From: Rummeliibacillus stabekisii
Lineage (GTDB): Bacteria > Bacillota > Bacilli > Bacillales_A > Planococcaceae
Reading direction: 5' to 3'
Assembly (NCBI RefSeq): GCF_007988965.1
Contig: NZ_BJVD01000001.1
Coordinates: 1,054,001-1,118,000 of the forward strand
Length of the DNA stretch: 64,000 bases
How positions within the stretch are numbered: the first letter of the stretch is position 1; every line of letters begins with the position of its first letter. A program made the translations under genes and the position numbers. Positions 56,386-64,000 of the stretch are shown here, one piece after another. The notes under the pieces were generated by a model, which did no database searches, was not told the origin of the DNA, and saw only the letters and a list, made by a program, of their open reading frames with translations.

Positions 56386-56541
56386 GATTTATTTCTTTGA
56401 ATAATCAAAACATAGATTGAATGTTATCATGCAGTGATCTAAAATTATAATGATACTATTAAATTAATGCTGCTAACTTGGATAAGTTAGCATTTATTTT
56501 ACATATTACAAGAGTTAAAAGTGAATCTAGAGGTGATTATC

Positions 56542-57834
56542 TTGAAAATTCGATTAGGGCTAATTGGTGCAGCTGACTCTCTTACGTTTGTACAGACGAT
56601 TATTGACACCTATCCTGAATTCATTTGTACACCTATAGAATGCATAACGGTGGATGATTTAGAACAGAAAGTAGTACCAGTCCTAGATCAAATGGATATG
56701 TGGTTATGTATGGGCCCCATTACTTATAACATAGTGTTGGAATGGAATAAAATTGATGCTCCTATTTTTTATATTGCATACAAGGGCTCTACCCTTTATA
56801 AAACAATTCTACGTGTCCTATATGAGCAGCAAATTAACGTGGATGAAATTAGTTTCGATTCTATTGACGTTGCAACATGGGAGCAAGCACTAGTAGAAGC
56901 AGGCATTACAACCAAAATTAAATATGTTGAATCTGAAATGATTTCACTTGGGGGGCTTACTCAATACCATTACGAGTTATGGAAAAGCGGAAAAACAAAG
57001 GCAGCGATCACAGGCCATCCAATCCATCAGGAACTAAGACGTCTCGGTGTTCCTGCATATCGAAATTTACCCTCGTCAATGGCAGTAGAAACTGTATTAG
57101 TAAGTATTCTTCGTACGTACGAAATGCTACAGTATAAATCATCCCAAATAGCTGTTCAGATTATCGAAATAGATTCTTTTCAAGGATTAAAAAGAGACTC
57201 TTTTTCAACTGATGAGCTTGTTCGAATGGAGCTTAAGTACACGGAGACACTTCTTTCCTATACGAAAAAGATTCTAGGTTCCGTTAAGCCCTCAGGTTTT
57301 GGACGCTATGTTATATTCACTACCCGCGGTCTGCTTCAGGACATGACAGAGGATTTCACCAGCGTTCCTCATATGGAGGATTTATCACCACTTTCCAATG
57401 AAGCTGTTACATGCGGAATAGGAATTGGACAAACTGTATATGATGCCGAGATTAATGCCGGTAATGCCCTCATCCATGCGAAAGAATATGGTAAAGGTAT
57501 ATGGATGGTCTGTTTTGATGACAAAAAAATCTCTGGCCCATTAGGTACACCCGAGCAGCTGATGTATTCCTACGCATCAGATCACCTACAATCTATTAGC
57601 CAAAAAACCGGCTTTAGTGTATCGACCTTAAATAAGCTAAATGCAACCTTAAAAAAATTACCTAGTAATGAAGCTAATGCACAAGAGCTTGCTAAGTACA
57701 TGAAAATCCCTGAAAGAAGCGCGAGAAGAATACTAACAACGCTTGAAGAAGAGGGGTATGCCAAGGTAGTTGCTACCGAAAAACCTCATACACGCGGAAG
57801 GCCACGAAAAATTTATACCATTTCTCTAACTTAA
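56542..57834 (+). CDS. Transcriptional regulator with CdaR/GGDEF-like middle and C-terminal winged helix
   Basis: 430 residues. The N-terminal 190 residues look like a Rossmann-type sensor domain (KIRLGLIGAADSLTF). About residues 205-330 resemble the degenerate GGDEF-like module of CdaR/PucR regulators (GIGIGQTVYDAEINAGNALIHA, then SGPLG). The last 70 residues are a winged helix (LAKYMKIPERSARRILTTLEEEGYAKV, RGRPRKIY). The TTG at 56542 has AGAGGTG six bases upstream; the GTG at 56521 does not. It is convergent with the M20/MFS operon and is the likely regulator of it (inference). Confidence 0.68.
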   Translation: MKIRLGLIGAADSLTFVQTIIDTYPEFICTPIECITVDDLEQKVVPVLDQMDMWLCMGPITYNIVLEWNKIDAPIFYIAYKGSTLYKTILRVLYEQQINVDEISFDSIDVATWEQALVEAGITTKIKYVESEMISLGGLTQYHYELWKSGKTKAAITGHPIHQELRRLGVPAYRNLPSSMAVETVLVSILRTYEMLQYKSSQIAVQIIEIDSFQGLKRDSFSTDELVRMELKYTETLLSYTKKILGSVKPSGFGRYVIFTTRGLLQDMTEDFTSVPHMEDLSPLSNEAVTCGIGIGQTVYDAEINAGNALIHAKEYGKGIWMVCFDDKKISGPLGTPEQLMYSYASDHLQSISQKTGFSVSTLNKLNATLKKLPSNEANAQELAKYMKIPERSARRILTTLEEEGYAKVVATEKPHTRGRPRKIYTISLT

Positions 57835-57837
57835 AGT

Positions 57838-57871
57838 AGAGTGCACATCTCGTAGGATGTGCACTCTTTTT
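57838..57871. terminator. Terminator between the regulator and the M20 gene
   Basis: AGAGTGCACATC / GATGTGCACTCT perfect stem, T5 on the plus side and a weaker T tract on the minus side. Confidence 0.85.
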
Positions 57872-59276
57872 AATTGCGTACTTTATATTCTTTTATATCT
57901 GCTGGCAATGGAGAAATGTATTCTTCTCCACCTTTTCGTTGAATAAGCTCTTGTTTGGCTTTATCAATAATTTCGGGACTTTGAAGCACTTCTAAGGCGG
58001 TTCTTGCCATTATTTTTGCTGCATGCAACATCCCTTTATGTGCTAAAGATGACGTTCCTGTCGCAACCATTTGCCAAGTATGGAAAGGTGTACCTAACGG
58101 CTCGCACGCAGTCATGCATTGAGCAGTCGGCACGACCCAACTAACATCCCCAACATCAGATGAAATCGGCATAAAAACAGCAGGCGTAAAGGGTTCAATC
58201 ACATCTGACAATTCTTTCCCTTCCAACTCCTTATTTTTTTGGATTTCAAACAACTTGTCTGCTTCAGAAAGTGTTGAACGAATACTCTTTGCAAAATTGA
58301 TTTCCTCTTCACTATATTGAGGTACCCCAATTGACTCCAAGGTATCATACATGACCTTTTCTAATGTAGTATTTGGCACAATATCCGATAATGCAGAAGC
58401 TAAGTCAATCATAACCTCTGTTTCGGTCATTAATGCTGCTCCTTTTGCTATATTGCAAACACGTTCGTATATATCCCTTGTTTGGGATACGCGAGGAGCA
58501 CGTATAAAGTAGAGCACTTCTCCCTCTGCCTGTACAACATTCGGTGAATATCCACCACTGTTTGTAATAGCATAATGAACGCGAGCTTCAGGAATAATAT
58601 GCTCTCGTAAGTAATTAACACCTACATTCATTAACTCTATTGCATCTAACGCACTTCTACCCAAATGAGGACTGCCCGCAGCATGCGCACTTTTTCCCTT
58701 AAACTTAAAATATACTTCATAACATGCTAGAGTTTCTGCAGACATAATATTGTTCGTTGTGCCCGGATGCCATGTAAACGCAACATCCACATCATCAAAT
58801 ATCCCTTCTCTAACCATGAATGTTTTGCCTCCACCGATCTCCTCTCCTGGACAGCCGTAATAACGGATTGTTCCTTCTATATTGTTTTCCTCGATGTAAG
58901 AACGAAGCGCTATGGCAGAAGCTAACGATCCTGTCCCCAGCAAATTATGCCCACAGCCGTGTCCATTTCCTCCTTTTTCAATAGCCTGTTGTTCCGCAAG
59001 GCCGCCGGATTGACTAAGGCCTGTTAATGCATCAAACTCTCCTAAAAAGGCGATGATCGGCTTACCGCTACCATAACTACCGATGAATGCTGTTTCAATG
59101 TTAGCCACCCCTTTTTCTACCGAGAAGCCTTCTTCCTCCAATGTTTCACAAAGTAATTCTGCTGATTTATACTCTTCAAAGCCAGTTTCAGCAAACTGCC
59201 AAATTTGATCACTTACTTGTATAAAATCATTTCTTTTTTCTTCTATTAGTGCTGCCAATCGTTCTTGTGCATTCAT
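57870..59276 (-). CDS. M20-family amidohydrolase (AbgB-like)
   Basis: 468 residues. Metal-site motifs GGNGHGCGHNLLGTGS, GCPGEEIGGGKTFM, FTWHPGTTN and a late GTSSLAHKGMLHAA are those of the p-aminobenzoyl-glutamate hydrolase/AbgB branch of M20D. The dimerisation domain insertion (FKFKGKSAHAAGSPHLGRSALDA) is present. It should cleave an N-acyl or N-aryl amide in the cytoplasm. It is 23 bases downstream of the MFS importer, suggesting uptake and hydrolysis of the same compound; the substrate is not known. Confidence 0.82.
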   Translation of the reverse strand: MNAQERLAALIEEKRNDFIQVSDQIWQFAETGFEEYKSAELLCETLEEEGFSVEKGVANIETAFIGSYGSGKPIIAFLGEFDALTGLSQSGGLAEQQAIEKGGNGHGCGHNLLGTGSLASAIALRSYIEENNIEGTIRYYGCPGEEIGGGKTFMVREGIFDDVDVAFTWHPGTTNNIMSAETLACYEVYFKFKGKSAHAAGSPHLGRSALDAIELMNVGVNYLREHIIPEARVHYAITNSGGYSPNVVQAEGEVLYFIRAPRVSQTRDIYERVCNIAKGAALMTETEVMIDLASALSDIVPNTTLEKVMYDTLESIGVPQYSEEEINFAKSIRSTLSEADKLFEIQKNKELEGKELSDVIEPFTPAVFMPISSDVGDVSWVVPTAQCMTACEPLGTPFHTWQMVATGTSSLAHKGMLHAAKIMARTALEVLQSPEIIDKAKQELIQRKGGEEYISPLPADIKEYKVRN

Positions 59277-59299
59277 TACTTTACACTCTCCTTTAAAGT

Positions 59300-60529
59300 T
59301 TAAGCGCTCACCTTTTGGGAAGCGTTTTCATAAATACTTGTGTTTTGTCGTGGAATCTTATAAACCAAGCCACAAATTAATACGATGATTAAAGCTCCAA
59401 TCAAGAAGAAAAAGGCTGCTTCAAATGATCCTGAAAATAAGTCGATTAATGCACCCATAACCGTTGGTGCGATAAACCCTGCCATCCCACCTGCAAAATA
59501 CATCATTCCCATAAATGATCCTATAATATGTTGTGAAACATATTTAAGAGGGATAGTGATAACAGCCATTGCGATTGCTGAATCTCCTATAGAGAACAAG
59601 CTTTGATATGTAATAGCCATTTCTATATTCTCGGCATTAAACATCAAGTACAAACAAATGCCTGATAAAATGGAGCCAACCAAAATGACTATCTTTTCTT
59701 TACCAGCAAGCGTTTTATCAATTAGGTAGCCCGTGATAAGTGCAGCTAGTAAGCCAAATGCCTGTGGAATCATAGAAAGCGAGCCGACATCTCTTAAATT
59801 TAAATGCCTGGTTTGTTCTAAATAGGAAGGCAACCAAGATGCAAACCCCCAGTGCACAATACTTGAACAAAAATACATAATGACAATTGTCCAAAGTAAT
59901 TTGCTTTTGTATAACTCCTTAATAGGCAACTTATTTTTAACCGTGCTGTCTTGTACTAGCACTTCAACCTTTGGTGGATTGTAAAATTTGAATAATAAAA
60001 GAGTAACTACTAATCCTACTCCACCAACTATATAAAACATCACGCGCCATCCCCACGTTTCTGCTATCATCCCTGTGAGATATAGAGCTAGTACACCTCC
60101 GATTAACTGAGCTGCCAATAATAATGACTTGGCTCTTGCACGGACTTCCCTTTTATAAATTTCAGTTATTGCTACTCCACTTCCTGTAGGCAAACCGCCA
60201 TCACCCAGTCCTAAAATAAATCTAATGCCCAATATCGCTAAAAAAGAACCAGCCATCCCAGTCATTAATGAAAATAGTGAAACAACAAATACAGCGATGA
60301 CTATTACCTTCCTAGACCCAAATTTATCAGACACCCACCCGGCAATTAAAGTCATCATGGCACTACTTAGCCAAAAACTACTAATCACTAATCCTGATTG
60401 CGTCTGCGTTAAATGTAGTTCCTTTCCAATTGGGATGATAGCAACATTCATCCCAAAAAGAGTTAGTGAATCTACTAGCCACCCTAAAAACAATAAAGAA
60501 AATATAAAGTGTTTACGACTCTTACTCAT
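59300..60529 (-). CDS. MFS transporter (anion/cation symporter-like)
   Basis: 409 residues with 12 predicted membrane segments. MFS loop motifs: GWVSDKFGSRKVI (between TM2 and TM3), LGLGDGGLPTGSGVAITEIYKREVRARAKS, and GYLIDKTLAGKEK in the second half. The sequence resembles ACS-type uptake carriers of organic anions. First gene of the operon with the M20 amidohydrolase. RBS GGAGGG precedes the ATG. Confidence 0.85.
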   Translation of the reverse strand: MSKSRKHFIFSLLFLGWLVDSLTLFGMNVAIIPIGKELHLTQTQSGLVISSFWLSSAMMTLIAGWVSDKFGSRKVIVIAVFVVSLFSLMTGMAGSFLAILGIRFILGLGDGGLPTGSGVAITEIYKREVRARAKSLLLAAQLIGGVLALYLTGMIAETWGWRVMFYIVGGVGLVVTLLLFKFYNPPKVEVLVQDSTVKNKLPIKELYKSKLLWTIVIMYFCSSIVHWGFASWLPSYLEQTRHLNLRDVGSLSMIPQAFGLLAALITGYLIDKTLAGKEKIVILVGSILSGICLYLMFNAENIEMAITYQSLFSIGDSAIAMAVITIPLKYVSQHIIGSFMGMMYFAGGMAGFIAPTVMGALIDLFSGSFEAAFFFLIGALIIVLICGLVYKIPRQNTSIYENASQKVSA

Positions 60530-60718
60530 TCAATCCCTCCTCAACCCATTGTCCGTTTATTTTCGGTCATAAACGGTCTTGACCTTAATTATAATATTAA
60601 ACCATTTACAGTTCAATATAAGACTCTAAATATTCAGACAAAATGAGGGGAGATTAGCCTGCAATTGCTAAGAAAGATGCTTCCCGACGTGGATGGAAAG
60701 TTTAGCTTCAGTTTTTTA

Positions 60719-60747
60719 TTGATTTATCGTATACGTTTGTATACAAT
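60719..60747 (+). promoter_or_regulatory. Promoter of the small charged protein / O-methyltransferase operon
   Basis: TTGATT (60719-60724), 17 bases, TACAAT (60742-60747). The first operator copy covers the spacer and the -10 box. Confidence 0.5.
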
Positions 60748-60786
60748 AAACCTATACTAAAAGTGTATACGTTTGTATACAATAAA
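60729..60786. repeat. Two exact 22-bp operator-like repeats with palindromic cores
   Basis: GTATACGTTTGTATACAATAAA-type unit occurs at 60729-60750 and, identical, at 60765-60786 (start-to-start 36 bp). Each contains two GTATAC hexamers four bases apart, an inverted and direct repeat at once. The copies flank the predicted transcription start, and the second ends just before the ribosome site, as expected for repressor binding. Confidence 0.75.
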
Positions 60787-60796
60787 GAGGTGTATT

Positions 60797-61126
60797 ATGA
60801 GGCCAAATGAAGAAAAAGGCGGTCGAGGTCGACATCGCCATCATGACCACAAAGCAAGAGGAGCTAAAACATTTCGCCGCGGTAGAGCTATAGCCTTTTT
60901 AGAAATGATTCAGCTAAAGCGGACAACCATTAAGCAACAGCTGGAAGCACCTGAATTTGAAAGCATAAAGCCTATCTTAATCGGTGAATTAAAGGCACTC
61001 GATATGGTCATTAACGAATTTACTCAACTGTTTGACTTAGAGGAGTATGAGGGATCTGAAGAATCTCCCGCCACTTTGAAAGAGGATGAGAATAAAGGAG
61101 ATGGATCAGATGAAACAAATCAATGA
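60797..61126 (+). CDS. Small His/Arg-rich, charged protein of unknown function
   Basis: 109 residues. The first 30 residues are Arg/His/Gly/Lys-rich (GRGRHRHHDHKARGAKTFRRGR). The middle is helical (AIAFLEMIQLKRTTIKQQLEAPEFESIKPILIGELKALDMVINEFTQLF) and the tail is acidic. It has no recognisable HTH. The ATG at 60797 has AAAGAGGTG upstream. It overlaps the O-methyltransferase gene by 17 bases. I do not recognise a named family; a DNA- or RNA-binding or metal-responsive role is possible from composition only. Confidence 0.6.
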   Translation: MRPNEEKGGRGRHRHHDHKARGAKTFRRGRAIAFLEMIQLKRTTIKQQLEAPEFESIKPILIGELKALDMVINEFTQLFDLEEYEGSEESPATLKEDENKGDGSDETNQ

Positions 61127-61748
61127 ATATATTGATTCCCTTTTCGCCTCTGAAGATGTGATTTTAGATGACGTTTTAGTCTCGATTGAAGAAAACGGAA
61201 TGCGTTCTATCTCCGTATCCCCCGGCTCTGGTAAGCTCCTTACAATGCTGGTGTCTTTATCTCAAGCTAAAGAGGTACTAGAGATTGGTGCACTTGGCGG
61301 CTATAGTGGCATATGCTTGGCCAGAGGATTTGGCAGTGACGGTTCTTTAACATCACTTGAATTAGAGGAAAATTATGCTGCCCTCGCTCATCAAAATTTA
61401 ACCAAAGCAGGCTTTGGTAATCAAGTTACCTACTTGACTGGTCCAGCACTAGAAAGTCTCCAAATTCTAAAAGAAAATAATAAACAATATGACTTTTTCT
61501 TTATAGATGCAGACAAACTAAATTACATTAACTATTTAAACGTTTGTATCGAGCTTGCCAATAATGGTGCTATTATTGTCACAGACAATGTCTTAGCTGG
61601 CGGGAGTGTTGCAGATTCAAACTCACAGCCTAAACGCTATAGTGAGTTCATGAAAGAGTTCAATAAAACAGTCGCAGAACACTCTCAGTTGCAATCTGTA
61701 TTAATACCAATCGGCGACGGAATGACGGTTTCACGCGTTATAAAGTAG
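61110..61748 (+). CDS. Class I SAM-dependent O-methyltransferase (caffeoyl-CoA OMT type)
   Basis: 212 residues. SAM motif VLEIGALGGYSGICLARGF (about 60-78), acidic SLELEENYAALA, metal/active-site FFIDADKLNYINYL, and VTDNVLAGGSVAD. This is the O-methyltransferase family 3 fold, usually dimeric and Mg-dependent. The ATG at 61110 has AAAGGAG nine bases upstream; readings from 61086 or 61101 place the start before or on that site. It is translationally coupled to the small charged protein. The substrate is unknown; a tRNA-modifying TrmR role is possible but not shown. Confidence 0.82.
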   Translation: MKQINEYIDSLFASEDVILDDVLVSIEENGMRSISVSPGSGKLLTMLVSLSQAKEVLEIGALGGYSGICLARGFGSDGSLTSLELEENYAALAHQNLTKAGFGNQVTYLTGPALESLQILKENNKQYDFFFIDADKLNYINYLNVCIELANNGAIIVTDNVLAGGSVADSNSQPKRYSEFMKEFNKTVAEHSQLQSVLIPIGDGMTVSRVIK

Positions 61749-61762
61749 TTATACAACATGCT

Positions 61763-61802
61763 GACTGCTAGCAAATGCTATATGCTTTGTGAGCAGTTTT
61801 TT
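61763..61802 (+). terminator. Intrinsic terminator of the O-methyltransferase operon
   Basis: ACTGCTAGCAAA / TTTGTGAGCAGT stem with one mismatch and T6. Confidence 0.75.
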
Positions 61803-61909
61803 CAATTTCTAATCCTGCTTATCCGACTACCCCACCCCTCAACCTAGAAATATTTTCCCTTGCATGATACTGTATTCAATGAATAATAACGAGGAGGAAT
61901 TCTTTCACT

Positions 61910-62296
61910 TTGATTTCATTTATCCTAACACTAAAACGACTGCTAGAAGCTTTGTATAAATCATCAAAACATCCTTTATTTTTATCGCTTATTACTACCC
62001 TATTTTTCATCATTCTGTCAGGCGTGTTATTTTATACACAAAAAGAAGGCTGGGCCGTTCTAGACGCCATCTATTTCTGCGTTGTGAGCATTATTCCAAC
62101 CGGCATCGATACCAACCTTTCCCCTGAAACAGCGATAGGAAAAGTATTCACTATGTTCTATCTTATCGTTGGAACAGGCACAATGCTCCTAACACTCATA
62201 CTTTTGGCCAAATCGACCATCAATAATGATGATGATTTTAAGAAAACCTTTAAAAGTGGAAAGTGGAAACGCGAAGGACAAGAGGAAGAAAAATAA
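61910..62296 (+). CDS. Two-TM ion-channel-family protein with altered selectivity filter
   Basis: 128 residues. Layout of a minimal K+ channel: TM1 (about 25-43), pore helix (WAVLDAIYFCVVSI, 48-61), filter region, TM2 (about 77-101), then a short charged tail. The usual TVGYGD filter is replaced by PTGID (63-67), although the flanks (AIYFCVVS, LSPETAIGKVFTMFY) fit the family very well. Potassium selectivity is therefore doubtful. The TTG start follows GAGGAGG with a long spacing of 12 bases; no better start is seen. Confidence 0.7.
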   Translation: MISFILTLKRLLEALYKSSKHPLFLSLITTLFFIILSGVLFYTQKEGWAVLDAIYFCVVSIIPTGIDTNLSPETAIGKVFTMFYLIVGTGTMLLTLILLAKSTINNDDDFKKTFKSGKWKREGQEEEK

Positions 62297-62426
62297 TTCA
62301 TTTCTTCCCAGTTGCATTGGAGAAGAATAAGTCAAGATAATGCTAGGGCATTTTTGAATTTCACTTAAATCATGAAATCTGAATTAAGAAAATAAAAGTG
62401 CTATACTATTGTTGTAAATAACTGTT

Positions 62427-62497
62427 GCCGACTTAGTTTAATGGCAAAACGGTGGTCTCGTAATCCACTGATAAGAGTTCGATTCTCTTAGTCGGCA
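62427..62497 (+). tRNA. tRNA-Thr (anticodon CGU)
   Basis: 71 bases fold as a cloverleaf: acceptor GCCGACT / AGTCGGC, T8-A9, D stem GTTT / AAAC with GG in the loop, anticodon stem GTGGT / TCCAC (last pair T-T mismatched), loop CTCGTAA giving anticodon CGT, T arm AAGAG-TTCGATT-CTCTT, discriminator A. The CCA end is not encoded. It stands alone between the channel gene and yxcD, in a 351-base stretch with no protein gene. Confidence 0.85.
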
Positions 62498-62612
62498 TAT
62501 TAAAAAACCGACAACTAATATAAATCTTAATTTGAATTTGTACTATCCTTCAATTGATAATCTAATAAGGCTCTTAGCCCCTTATTACGTCTTTTCCATT
62601 TCCATAAAAAAT

Positions 62613-62642
62613 AAAAGCCATCCAATATTATTGGATGGCTTT
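62613..62642. terminator. Terminator after yxcD
   Basis: AAAGCCATCCAAT / ATTGGATGGCTTT perfect stem; T-rich on the minus side just after the yxcD stop. Confidence 0.8.
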
Positions 62643-62647
62643 ATTTC

Positions 62648-62938
62648 TTATTCTATAACGGCAATCATGCCCTCTTCATCATCAATTTCTAATCGGATGC
62701 TTGCTGCATAAGGATCTACGTTCGTTTCTTCCTGTAAGTAGGCGCGGATAGCGGACAACATGTTGGCTACACGATACGTATCTTGTCGATTATTATAATA
62801 TGCATCGGCAGAGTAGCCTTCATCGTCATCAAAGCAAAGCTCGATCTCTACATTTTCGGGCATTACATTGATTTGGCGTGCATGGTATACGCATAATGCG
62901 TTAATTAATTGGTCCTCTGATAAGACTATTGTTTCCAT
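62648..62938 (-). CDS. yxcD: YxcD-like protein (DUF2653)
   Basis: 96 acidic residues (VLSEDQLINALCVYHARQINVMPENVEIEL, then GYSADAYYNNRQ and ANMLSAIRAYLQEE). It matches the small cytoplasmic YxcD family, function unknown. It overlaps the upstream secreted-protein gene by 13 bases, so the two are co-translated. Confidence 0.8.
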   Translation of the reverse strand: METIVLSEDQLINALCVYHARQINVMPENVEIELCFDDDEGYSADAYYNNRQDTYRVANMLSAIRAYLQEETNVDPYAASIRLEIDDEEGMIAVIE

Positions 62939-63405
62939 ACATTTCGGTCCTCGTCACGTTTTTTGTTGCCGCGGAACATTTGGAAAACTTTCATGATTAA
63001 CATAATAAGTACCAAGATGGCAATAACATTGATTAATAAACCAAATAAGTTGCCCATTGCACCCATATTGCTAAGCATTCCGCCAAATAAAAGTCCTGCC
63101 AGTCCTCCGAGCATCATGCCACGCATAAATCCGCCCTTTCTTGGAGTTGAATTAGCAGTTTTTGATTTGTTAGTTTTGTTGTTAAAGCTTGAGTTTTTGT
63201 TATCTTGTGTATTTCGATTTGTATTGGATTTATTGTTATTGAAAATAGAATTATTGGAATTACCGTTTGAATTAAAACCTCTTTTGCCTGATTTGTATCC
63301 TCTTGCATCAGCTGTGATGCTAAAATGGTCTGAAACAACAGGCCCTACAGTTGAGAAAGCAAGAGTAGCTGCAAATAAAGCTGCCGCAAGTTTTTTAAAT
63401 TTCAA
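62926..63405 (-). CDS. Exported Asn/Ser-rich protein with C-terminal membrane anchor
   Basis: 159 residues. Signal peptide to about residue 34 (LAAALFAATLAFSTVGPVV), a low-complexity Asn/Lys/Ser/Thr region at about 35-90, a Gly/Met-rich stretch (GGFMRGMMLGGLAGLLFGGML), a membrane segment at about 118-142 and a basic tail. The layout resembles Tim44-like membrane proteins next to yxcD in Bacillales, without the Tim44 domain itself. Function unknown. Confidence 0.65.
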   Translation of the reverse strand: MKFKKLAAALFAATLAFSTVGPVVSDHFSITADARGYKSGKRGFNSNGNSNNSIFNNNKSNTNRNTQDNKNSSFNNKTNKSKTANSTPRKGGFMRGMMLGGLAGLLFGGMLSNMGAMGNLFGLLINVIAILVLIMLIMKVFQMFRGNKKRDEDRNVWKQ

Positions 63406-63492
63406 TTAAATACCCTCCATTAGTGTGTAATTAATATTACTTACTCTTATCTTATCATTTTCCTTACCTTATATGAAATGAAACGCTAAGGC

Positions 63493-63530
63493 AAAAAAAT
63501 CCTCCTGCTTTTATAGCAAGAGGATTTTTA
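63493..63530 (-). terminator. Intrinsic terminator of the 5'-nucleotidase gene
   Basis: AAAAATCCTC / GAGGATTTTT stem containing an inner GC step, T-rich on the minus side. Confidence 0.8.
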
Positions 63531-63538
63531 TTAGTTTG

Positions 63539-64000
63539 TTAGTCCACTTTTACATTACGAACTTCTGTTGGCTCATCAATAGTTTGTTTACCTTTTAAGT
63601 AGTTGATGAATGCATCAGTATCTACTTCGATTGTTTTATCATTTGTTGCTGTTGTGAATGCTTTGAAGTTATCGCCACCTGTTGCGATAAAGTCGTTAAT
63701 TACAACAGAATATGTTTTTGCAGGATCGATTTTTTCATCTGTATCTCCTACAAATACATCTACAACTCCTTTTGAATTATACGTATAGTGCAAGCCAGAT
63801 ACTTCTAAGCCATAACCACCTGTGAATTGTTGGTTGATTGCTTCTTTAATATTAGCACCAGTCATGTCTACCACTTTCAAGTAGTTGCCGAATGGTTGGA
63901 CTGCTTGCGCTTTACCCCATGTAATAACATTTTTGTCTCCGTCTTTAACTGTAGTAAGGTCAGCACGGATACCACCAGAGTTTGTCATAGCAAAGTCAGC
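63539..64000 (-). CDS. 5'-nucleotidase / 2',3'-cyclic phosphodiesterase family, C-terminal part (partial)
   Basis: About 154 codons; the reading frame runs off the right window edge without a start. Family signatures of the 5'-nucleotidase C-terminal domain are ADFAMTNSGGIRADL, WGKAQAVQPFGNYL, GLEVSGLHYTYN, and TYSVVINDFIATGGDNF. Such enzymes hydrolyse nucleotides outside the cell. The end (TEVRNVKVD) shows no sortase or membrane anchor, but the gene is incomplete here. Confidence 0.88.
   Translation of the reverse strand, partial: ADFAMTNSGGIRADLTTVKDGDKNVITWGKAQAVQPFGNYLKVVDMTGANIKEAINQQFTGGYGLEVSGLHYTYNSKGVVDVFVGDTDEKIDPAKTYSVVINDFIATGGDNFKAFTTATNDKTIEVDTDAFINYLKGKQTIDEPTEVRNVKVD

Noticed and set aside
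60729-60786. Possible CRISPR or IS terminal repeats
   Set aside because: Only two direct copies 36 bp apart, inside a promoter, with no transposase or cas gene; operator copies explain them better.

Overview
The window looks like chromosome of a motile, spore-forming, low-GC Firmicute of the Bacillales, most likely a Planococcaceae (Lysinibacillus / Rummeliibacillus / Sporosarcina type). The grounds are AGGAGG-type ribosome sites throughout, frequent GTG/TTG starts, intrinsic terminators after most operons, the degS-degU / comF / flgM-flgN-flgK-flgL-fliW-csrA-hag order of Bacillales, tagO/tagA/LCP wall genes, and spore-linked genes. The genus is an inference.

Layout. (1) 18-6575, minus strand: aerobic phenylacetate degradation, with paaK, a ferredoxin reductase, a ferredoxin, paaA-B-C-D, an EthD-like protein and an enoyl-CoA hydratase. 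A sigma-A promoter with a 23-bp palindromic operator precedes paaK. (2) 6843-9739: a TrkA-C membrane protein, a zinc-ribbon protein and a lone OppA-type lipoprotein. (3) 10053-18114: a manganese-oxidation (mnx) locus with the giant multicopper oxidase MnxG, membrane proteins MnxA/B, Sco-like MnxC, MnxD/E/F, and an additional MnxD paralogue after mnxG. A convergent His/Cys-rich coat-like gene faces it. Sigma-K-like promoters precede both. (4) 18379-20743: MocR regulator plus D-Ala-D-Ala ligase. (5) 21162-24354: yrrT-luxS-mccA-mccB, recycling SAH sulfur to cysteine. (6) 24483-27243: a decayed polymorphic-toxin locus (Imm22-like gene, orphan toxin tip, SUKH immunity gene, frameshifted pre-toxin protein). 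(7) 27756-36044: late flagellar operon and comF. (8) 36169-43466: degV, a lipoprotein, degU/degS, yvyE, LCP protein, tagO. (9) 44091-56339: BrnQ, a glutamate-synthase-like protein, malic enzyme, chemoreceptor, two NlpC/P60 wall hydrolases, a membrane-anchored trypsin-like protease, tagA. (10) 56542-60529: a CdaR-like regulator convergent with an MFS + M20 amidohydrolase operon. (11) 60797-64000: a small charged protein coupled to an O-methyltransferase behind a doubled operator, a K+-channel-like protein with an abnormal filter, tRNA-Thr(CGU), yxcD and a secreted partner, and the 3' end of a 5'-nucleotidase gene.

The main attraction is the mnx locus. Its genes fall into paralogous pairs (A/B, E/F, D/extra gene) around a multicopper oxidase whose four HxH copper motifs are permuted. 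The added MnxD-like gene and the metal-ligand-rich coat-like protein next door may be undescribed components of spore-surface Mn(II) oxidation. Other points of interest are the paa cluster that carries a ferredoxin/reductase pair where PaaE would be expected, and the doubled GTATAC operator near 60.7 kb.

All functional calls rest on reading motifs and gene order; no database search was run. Coordinates of short sites may be off by a base or two.
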